A stretch of DNA of 64,000 nt from Demequina muriae. GTDB lineage: Bacteria > Actinomycetota > Actinomycetes > Actinomycetales > Demequinaceae. The notes under the pieces are model-generated. The model did no database searches. It was not told the origin of the DNA and saw only the letters and a list, made by a program, of their open reading frames with translations. A program made the position numbers and the translations under genes. The DNA is taken from NCBI RefSeq assembly GCF_030418295.1, contig NZ_JAUHQA010000001.1, positions 2,696,220 to 2,760,219 of the forward strand, written 5' to 3'. Below, one piece after another: positions 55,923 to 64,000 of the stretch (its first letter is position 1; each line of letters starts with the position of its first letter).

Positions 55923-56906
55923 TCACTCCAGTTCGAGCAGGTCCTGACTGATTCCGGCCTCGGTGTCGGGGATCCCCAACTCCTCAGCGCGCTTGTCCGC
56001 GGTGGCCAGCAGACGGCGGATGCGGCCCGCCACAGCGTCCTTGGTGAGCTGCGGCGACGCGAGCTTGCCCAGCTCCTCGAGCGAGGCATCGCGGTTCTCG
56101 AGGCGCAGTCGTCCCGCCTCCTGCAGGTGGTCCGGAACCTCGTCGCCGAGGATCTCGAAGGCTCGGTGCACGCGCGCACCGGCCGCGACGGCGGCCTGAG
56201 CGCTGCGACGCAGGTTGGCGTCGTCGAAGTTCGCGAGGCGATTGGCCGTGCCCCGCACCTCGCGTCGGGTCCGTTTGTTCTCCCACTCGAGCACCGAATC
56301 ATGAGCGCCGAGTCGCGTCAGCAGCTGCGAGATCGCCTCGCCATCGCGGATCACCACGCGGTCGATCCCGCGAACCTCCCGGGACTTCGCGCTCACGCCG
56401 AGCCTGCGGGCGGCGCCGACGAGTGCCAGGGCCGCCTCCGGTCCTGGCGACGTGACTTCGAGAGCCGACGACCGTCCCGGCTCCGTCAGCGAGCCGTGAG
56501 CGAGGAATGCCCCGCGCCACGCGGCCACCGTGTCCTCGATCGAGCCGCCGACGACCTGCGGGGGCAGTCCTCTCACCGGGCGGCCGCGGTGGTCCAGCAG
56601 TCCGGTCTGGCGGGCGAGCGACTCGCCCTCCTTGACCACGCGGACCACGTAGCGGTTGCCCTTCTTGAGGCCGCCGCCCGAGACCACGATGATCTCGCTC
56701 GACAGCCCGTACACCTCGTGGATAAAGCCGCGCAGCCGGCGCGCGGCGATCGCCGTGTCGAGCTCCGCCTCGATGACGATGCGACCCGAGACGATGTGGA
56801 GTCCGCCTGCGAACCTCAGCGTCGTCGCGACCTCTGCCTTGCGGGCCGACGTCTTCTCGACGGCGACGCGCGCGAGCTCGTCCTTCACCTGAGCGGTCAA
56901 TGCCAT
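55923..56906 (-). CDS. whiA: Sporulation/division regulator WhiA
   Basis: The 327-aa protein has an N-terminal LAGLIDADG-like domain ([25 protein letters not shown]) and a C-terminal helix-turn-helix ([26 protein letters not shown]). In Streptomyces WhiA works with WhiB on cell division genes; in non-sporulating relatives it influences division. It lies 4 nt after the yvcK stop, on the same strand. Confidence 0.95.
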   Translation of the reverse strand: MALTAQVKDELARVAVEKTSARKAEVATTLRFAGGLHIVSGRIVIEAELDTAIAARRLRGFIHEVYGLSSEIIVVSGGGLKKGNRYVVRVVKEGESLARQTGLLDHRGRPVRGLPPQVVGGSIEDTVAAWRGAFLAHGSLTEPGRSSALEVTSPGPEAALALVGAARRLGVSAKSREVRGIDRVVIRDGEAISQLLTRLGAHDSVLEWENKRTRREVRGTANRLANFDDANLRRSAQAAVAAGARVHRAFEILGDEVPDHLQEAGRLRLENRDASLEELGKLASPQLTKDAVAGRIRRLLATADKRAEELGIPDTEAGISQDLLELE

Positions 56907-56910
56907 GGCG

Positions 56911-57879
56911 CTATCCTGCCACTCCTCGCTCGGCGCCGCGGACCGCGAGGCCCTGCTCGATCGCGACGCGGGCGAGCTCGCGCCGAAGCGCGTGAGGGTC
57001 ATGCGCCGGGGCTCCGAGCCCGTCGCGCACCGGTGCCACCAGGAGACGCGCGCCCCAGCGCCCCACCGCATCGGCCAGGCCCGGCTCGTCGCGGTGCTCC
57101 GAGTCCACCAGCACGGTGCGGGGCACGAAGTCCGGCGCCATGCGCTGCAGCGCCCGCACGTCATCGGCCCTTCCGGTGCCGGCGGTCTCCTCGTCGTCAT
57201 GGCCGACGTTGAGCACCAGCACGCTGCGCTGACCGGCACGGACCAAGGCGTCGGCGACCGGTCGCACCATGAAGTGGGTGAGGACCGAGGTATACCAGCT
57301 GCCCGGGCCGAGCACCACCAGATCCGCGGCATCGATCGCCTCGACCGTCTCGCGCGGCACCACGGGGCTGGCCGGCGACAGTCGCAGCTCCTCGATCGAT
57401 CCGTGCGCCGTCGCGACCGCGACCTGGCCCTGGACTTCGCGCACGCCGGAGTCGTCGCGCACGAGCGCGCTCACCTCCAGCGGATCAGCCGACAGAGGCA
57501 GCACGCGACCGTGTGCCTGAAGCAGACTGGCCACCCATGCGAGACCGTCGACGACGTCTCCGTTGCGCTCCCAGAGGGCGGCGATCAGCAGGTTGCCCAG
57601 CGCGTGCCCGTTGAGCGGCCCGTCCGTCGCGAATCGCCACTGCAGGACGTCTCGCCAGGTGCGGCCCCAGTCGTTGTCCGCACACAGCGCGCTGAGCGCC
57701 ATCCGCAGGTCGCCCGGAGGCACGATCCCGAGTTCCGACCTCAGCCGTCCCGACGACCCTCCGTCGTCCGCCACGGTCACGATGGCCGTGAGCTCGGGCG
57801 TGAGGTCCCGCAGCGCGGTCAGCGATGCGTACAGCCCGTGACCGCCGCCCAGAGCGACGATCCGCGCCTCGCCCGTCAT
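56911..57879 (-). CDS. yvcK: YvcK/CofD-like protein
   Basis: The 322-aa Rossmann protein has [42 protein letters not shown] and [13 protein letters not shown], diagnostic for YvcK (GlmR), which binds UDP-GlcNAc and links carbon supply to wall synthesis. ATG 57879 overlaps the rapZ stop (ATGA). The open frame beyond it is not coding. Confidence 0.93.
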   Translation of the reverse strand: MTGEARIVALGGGHGLYASLTALRDLTPELTAIVTVADDGGSSGRLRSELGIVPPGDLRMALSALCADNDWGRTWRDVLQWRFATDGPLNGHALGNLLIAALWERNGDVVDGLAWVASLLQAHGRVLPLSADPLEVSALVRDDSGVREVQGQVAVATAHGSIEELRLSPASPVVPRETVEAIDAADLVVLGPGSWYTSVLTHFMVRPVADALVRAGQRSVLVLNVGHDDEETAGTGRADDVRALQRMAPDFVPRTVLVDSEHRDEPGLADAVGRWGARLLVAPVRDGLGAPAHDPHALRRELARVAIEQGLAVRGAERGVAG

Positions 57880-58799
57880 GTGCCAGACCGGTCCCGATGC
57901 GTGGTGCGCACTTGGTGTCCGCGGGTGCGCAGCGCCGTCCCGAGCGCCTCGGCAATGGCGACGGAGCGGTGACGTCCGCCCGTGCAGCCGACGGCGATCG
58001 TGACCGAATGCTTGTCGTGGGCCCGATAGTGACGGAGCGCCCCGTGCACCACCTCGGCGTAGCCGTCGATGAACTCCCGTGCGCCGTCCGAGGCGAGCAC
58101 GTGGTCGCGGACGGCGGCGTCGAGGCCCGTCAACGGCCGCAGTTCTGGCTGCCAATGAGGATTGTCGAGGAACCTCACGTCCGCCACATAGTCCGCGTCG
58201 GCAGGGATCCCGTTCTTGAACCCGAACGACAGCACGTTGATCTGCAGCGCGGGCACCTCCTGGGCGACCTCGGTGGTCATCACGTCGCGCAGTTGGTGGA
58301 CGTTCAACGAGCTGGTGTCGATCACGAGGTCGGCGCGATCGCGCACGTCGGCGACCCGCTCTCGCTCGCGGGCAATTCCTTCGAGGATGGTGCCGTCGCC
58401 CTGGAGCGGGTGGGGACGGCGTGCCTCCTCGAAGCGGCGCACCAGGGTCGCGTCCGATGCGTCCAGGAACAGCACCCGCACCGGTACGCCCTTGCGCTCG
58501 AGGTCGTCCATCACGGTGTCGAGATCCTGGAAGAACTCCCCGCCGCGCACGTCCACCACCGCGGCGAGCCGGCGCTGGGCCTCTCCGGAGATGTGCGCGG
58601 ACACCAGTCCCGCGAGCAGGTGGGGCGGCAGGTTGTCGACCACGTACCACCCCAGATCCGCCAGCACGGCCGAGGCCTTGGTCCGGCCTGCTCCCGACAT
58701 GCCGGTGAGCACCAGCAGCTCCGGCACCGTCGCCGGGGTCTCGAAGGTGGGCCGGGGGATGCCGGAGGGATAGGTGACTGCCGCTGCCTCGTCGCTCAT
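57876..58799 (-). CDS. rapZ: RNase adapter protein RapZ
   Basis: The 307-aa P-loop protein has LTGMSGAGRTKAS, GWYVVDNLPPHLL, LSFGFKNGIPADAD and CTGGRHRSV. In E. coli RapZ binds GlcN6P and directs GlmZ decay; in actinobacteria the partner is unknown. The ATG overlaps the uvrC stop by 4 nt. Confidence 0.93.
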   Translation of the reverse strand: MSDEAAAVTYPSGIPRPTFETPATVPELLVLTGMSGAGRTKASAVLADLGWYVVDNLPPHLLAGLVSAHISGEAQRRLAAVVDVRGGEFFQDLDTVMDDLERKGVPVRVLFLDASDATLVRRFEEARRPHPLQGDGTILEGIARERERVADVRDRADLVIDTSSLNVHQLRDVMTTEVAQEVPALQINVLSFGFKNGIPADADYVADVRFLDNPHWQPELRPLTGLDAAVRDHVLASDGAREFIDGYAEVVHGALRHYRAHDKHSVTIAVGCTGGRHRSVAIAEALGTALRTRGHQVRTTHRDRSGT

Positions 58800-60679
58800 G
58801 GCTCCAGCATGCCATTGCCGCCTCGGACCGCGGCATGAATCGTCGCCGCCGTCCGTGCGCCGATGCCAGGGACGAGCGCGATCTGTTCCACCGACGCCTC
58901 GCGCACCTTCGCGAGGGAGCCGAAGTGCCGGATGAGCGCGGCGGCGCGAGTGGGTCCCACCCCCGCCACCTCGTCGAGGGCCGACGCCTTCATCGCCTTG
59001 CCACGCCGGCTGCGGTGGCGGGTGATCGCGAACCGGTGCGCCTCGTCACGCAGTCGCTGCAGCAGGAACAGCGCCTCGGACCCACGCGGCATGATGACCG
59101 GGAACTCCTCGCCAGGCACCCAGACCTCCTCGAGGCGCTTGGCGAGGCCCACGACGGTGACGTCATGGATGCCCAGGTCGTCGAGTGCCTCACGCGCGAC
59201 GTTGACCTGCGGGAGGCCGCCGTCGACGAGCACCAGTTGCGGGGGGTAGGCGAAGCGCGCACTGTCGCGCTCCTCCGGAGGCAGCGCCGACTCCTCGAGA
59301 TAGCGCCGGAAGCGCCTCGTCAGCACCTCGCGCATCGCGGCCGTGTCGTCCGTCCCGTCGGCGATGGAGAACTGGCGGTACTCCGCCTTGCGGGGCAGCC
59401 CGTCCTCGAACACCACCATGGAGCCCACCTGGTTGGTGCCGCCGGTGTGGGAGATGTCGTAGCACTCGATGCGCAGCGGCGCCTGGTCCATGCCGATCGA
59501 TTCCTGCAGCTCCTGAAGCGCCGCCGCCCGGGTGGTGAGGTCCGATGCGCGCCGCAGCCGATGCTGCTCGAGCACCTGGCGCGCATTCTGATGACCCGTC
59601 TGCGCGAGCTCGGCCTTCTTCCCTCGCGCGGGAACCTTGATCGCGACGGCGGCACCACGCACGCCGCGCAGCCACGTCCGCACCGCATCGGCCCCGTCAG
59701 GAATCTCGGGCACGAGGATCTCCGGAGGCACCTCCTCACGGTCGGCCCCGGCGTACGCCTCTTGGATCAGCTGGGCCACGAGACCTGATGGTCCGACCGG
59801 CTCCGGCTTGTCCACGACCCACCCACGCTCGCCCGTGATGCGCCCGTCGCGCACATGGAAGACGTGTGCCGCGGCCTCCATCTCGTCATCGAGCAGGCTG
59901 AAGATGTCCGCATCGGTCCCTGGAGAGAGCACGATGGAGTTGCGATCCATCACGTCCCGCAAGGCGCGCAGCCGGTCGCGGGCCCGGGCCGCGGCCTCGA
60001 AGTCCTCGCGTTCCGACGCATCCGTCATCGCCTGCGTGAGGTCGCGGATCATCCCCTTCGCGTCGCCGCCCAGCACGGCGCACACTCGCTCCGCCAACGC
60101 ACGATGGTCCTCTTCCGAGATGCGCCCCACGCACGGGGCGGAGCACTTGTCGATGTAGCCCAGGAGGCAGGGCCTCCCCTGGCGCTCGGCCTTGCGGAAC
60201 ACGCCCGGTGCGCAGGTCCTCACGGGCAGCGCGGTCAGCAGCGTATCGACCGTGTCGCGGATGGCCCATGCCCGCGCGTACGGGCCGAAGTACCGGACTC
60301 CCTGCTTGCGATCGCCCCGCATCACCTGCATGCGCGGGTACTTCTCGTTGAGCGTCACGGCCAGATACGGGTAGGACTTGTCGTCCTTGAACCTCACGTT
60401 GAACCGCGGGTCGTACTGCTTGATCCACGTGTGCTCGAGGATGAGCGCCTCGACCTCGTTGCGCACGACGGTCCACTCGACCGATGCGGCCGTGGTCACC
60501 ATCTGCTGCGTCCGTGGGTGCAGACCGCTCAGCGACTGGAAGTAGCTCGACAGCCGGGCGCGGAGGTTGTTCGCCTTGCCCACGTAGACGACTCGTCCGT
60601 GGGGGTCACGGAAGCGATACACGCCCGGGTCCGTGGGAATGCTGCCGGGCGCGGGCCGGTAGTCCGCGGGGTTGGTCAC
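58796..60679 (-). CDS. uvrC: Excinuclease ABC subunit C
   Basis: The 627-aa protein has a GIY-YIG nuclease (PGVYRFRDPHGRVVYVGKA), a four-Cys-like CLLGYIDKCSAPCVG, an RNase H-like C-nuclease (VDGGLPQVNVA) and C-terminal helix-hairpin-helix repeats (GPTRAAALIRHFG, VPGIGARTA). It makes both incisions in nucleotide excision repair. GTG 60679 has TAGGCT 7 nt upstream, a probable internal leaderless promoter. Confidence 0.96.
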   Translation of the reverse strand: MTNPADYRPAPGSIPTDPGVYRFRDPHGRVVYVGKANNLRARLSSYFQSLSGLHPRTQQMVTTAASVEWTVVRNEVEALILEHTWIKQYDPRFNVRFKDDKSYPYLAVTLNEKYPRMQVMRGDRKQGVRYFGPYARAWAIRDTVDTLLTALPVRTCAPGVFRKAERQGRPCLLGYIDKCSAPCVGRISEEDHRALAERVCAVLGGDAKGMIRDLTQAMTDASEREDFEAAARARDRLRALRDVMDRNSIVLSPGTDADIFSLLDDEMEAAAHVFHVRDGRITGERGWVVDKPEPVGPSGLVAQLIQEAYAGADREEVPPEILVPEIPDGADAVRTWLRGVRGAAVAIKVPARGKKAELAQTGHQNARQVLEQHRLRRASDLTTRAAALQELQESIGMDQAPLRIECYDISHTGGTNQVGSMVVFEDGLPRKAEYRQFSIADGTDDTAAMREVLTRRFRRYLEESALPPEERDSARFAYPPQLVLVDGGLPQVNVAREALDDLGIHDVTVVGLAKRLEEVWVPGEEFPVIMPRGSEALFLLQRLRDEAHRFAITRHRSRRGKAMKASALDEVAGVGPTRAAALIRHFGSLAKVREASVEQIALVPGIGARTAATIHAAVRGGNGMLEP

Positions 60680-60689
60680 GGCCGCCAGC

Positions 60690-63536
<2,847 letters not shown>

Positions 63537-63542
63537 ACGGCA

Positions 63543-63548
63543 ATGCTA
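63543..63548 (-). promoter_or_regulatory. -10 hexamer TAGCAT of uvrA
   Basis: Minus-strand TAGCAT ends 6 nt before the uvrA GTG. The -35 position falls inside the LexA box. Confidence 0.5.
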
Positions 63549-63561
63549 CGTGCAATCTCGT

Positions 63562-63577
63562 TCGAACGCATGTTCGA
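63562..63577. promoter_or_regulatory. LexA (SOS) box
   Basis: TCGAACGCATGTTCGA is a perfect match to the actinobacterial LexA palindrome TCGAAC-N4-GTTCGA. It covers the -35 area of uvrA, so LexA should block transcription until DNA damage. The YciI gene, divergent, begins 41 bp away and may be affected too. Confidence 0.85.
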
Positions 63578-63618
63578 TACGGTCGTGTCGCCCCACCGGT
63601 GCTGGCAGGATGAGTGGC

Positions 63619-63921
63619 ATGGCTACTTGGACGATCGAATACGTGTACGACGATCGCGCAGACGCGCGCGATCTGCACCGTCCCGCGCACCGCGAGTACC
63701 TCGCGGCGCTGGCGGACGAGGGCACGATGCACGCCTACGGGCGCTACGACGACGAGGGAGCACCCGGCGCGCTGCTGGTGTGCGAGGCCGACGACGTCGA
63801 CGACGTCGAGTCGATCGTCGCGGGCGACCCGTTCGTGGCGGCGGCGCTGGTCCCGGAGCACCGAATCCGTCGCTGGCCGGCGACATGGGCGAAGGCCCTC
63901 GGCTCCCGCCTCGAGGCCTGA
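63619..63921 (+). CDS. YciI-like protein
   Basis: The 100-aa ferredoxin-like protein has the YciI/YCII pattern: ADARDLHRPAHREYLAALAD with the conserved His-Asp-like pair region, GRYDDEGAPGALLVCEADD and VESIVAGDPFVAAALV. Enzymatic role unclear (possible isomerase or dehydratase-like dimer). A CAGGAT hexamer 7 nt upstream suggests a leaderless start. Divergent from uvrA across the LexA box. Confidence 0.85.
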   Translation: MATWTIEYVYDDRADARDLHRPAHREYLAALADEGTMHAYGRYDDEGAPGALLVCEADDVDDVESIVAGDPFVAAALVPEHRIRRWPATWAKALGSRLEA

Positions 63922-63949
63922 CTCTCCCCAGCACCGACTGAGGCCGGTC

Positions 63950-64000
63950 CGTGGGGGGGCCCCGGCGCCCCCCCCGCAGGGGGGCCAGGGTTAGCCCCCC
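63950..64000. other. Homopolymer-rich tail, possible contig-end artefact
   Basis: The last 50 bases contain runs of seven G, eight C, six G and six C with almost nothing else. This is unlike any other intergenic stretch here, and no feature is visible in it. Confidence 0.5.

Overview
The window is high-GC chromosomal DNA from an actinobacterium, most likely a Micrococcales relative (Cellulomonadaceae or Demequinaceae type; the family is inferred from gene content only). The lineage evidence is WhiA, RbpA, OpcA, the uvrA-uvrC-rapZ-yvcK-whiA-gap-pgk-tpiA-secG order, the xerD-parA-scpA-scpB-rluB-aroH-tyrA-cmk-plsC-der order, an actinobacterial LexA box and actinobacterial NrdR boxes. Start codons are often GTG. 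Many genes have a TANNNT -10 hexamer 5-7 nt before the start codon, so leaderless transcription looks common.

Region 1 (1-9.3 kb), accessory: a 5'-truncated family-2 processive glycosyltransferase and an anchored GH18-like protein with two chitin-binding-type modules; a SWEET/PQ-loop-like membrane protein overlapping a LuxR-type regulator; a SAM methyltransferase; a hypothetical protein; and a heme-oxygenase-like diiron protein, CDGSH Fe-S protein and luciferase-like flavin oxidoreductase. An inverted-repeat half-site TGCAYGG recurs before the SWEET-like gene and before the methyltransferase.

Region 2 (9.3-19.5 kb), mixed: an APP1-type phosphatase, an unusual zinc-ribbon SDR lacking the usual catalytic Tyr, a His-rich acidic mini-protein, an SDR-DUF2867 protein, a small beta-barrel-like protein, an RlmG/RsmC-like rRNA methyltransferase preceded by a 33-codon ORF, tRNA-Pro(GGG), a second paralogous SAM methyltransferase, and YitT, DUF2254 and small-export-type membrane proteins.

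Region 3 (19.5-28 kb), lipid metabolism: TetR and acyl-CoA oxidase face a translationally coupled set of thiolase, high-molecular-weight FabG, MaoC dehydratase and thioesterase, followed by an acyl-CoA ligase. The layout resembles the mycobacterial fadE5/fadA2-fabG4-htdX locus. A palindrome in the divergent promoter is the probable TetR operator.

Region 4 (28-36.9 kb): a hypothetical protein, a dihydroorotate-dehydrogenase-like protein, anaerobic class III ribonucleotide reductase nrdD-nrdG under two NrdR boxes, pyroglutamyl peptidase, an FAD oxidoreductase, a membrane GGDEF protein and a DUF1801 protein. Anaerobic RNR together with heme O synthase suggests a facultative anaerobe.

Region 5 (36.9-64 kb), core: der-plsC-cmk-tyrA-aroH-rluB-scpB-scpA-parA-xerD-ctaB, all on the minus strand; divergent tkt-zwf-opcA-pgl (no tal between tkt and zwf); then Rdx protein, rbpA, secG-tpiA-pgk-gapA, whiA-yvcK-rapZ-uvrC-uvrA, with a perfect LexA box before uvrA, and a YciI protein. 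The last bases are homopolymer-rich and may be a contig-end artefact. No CRISPR, insertion sequence, prophage or rRNA was seen, and no intergenic stretch exceeds 300 bases.
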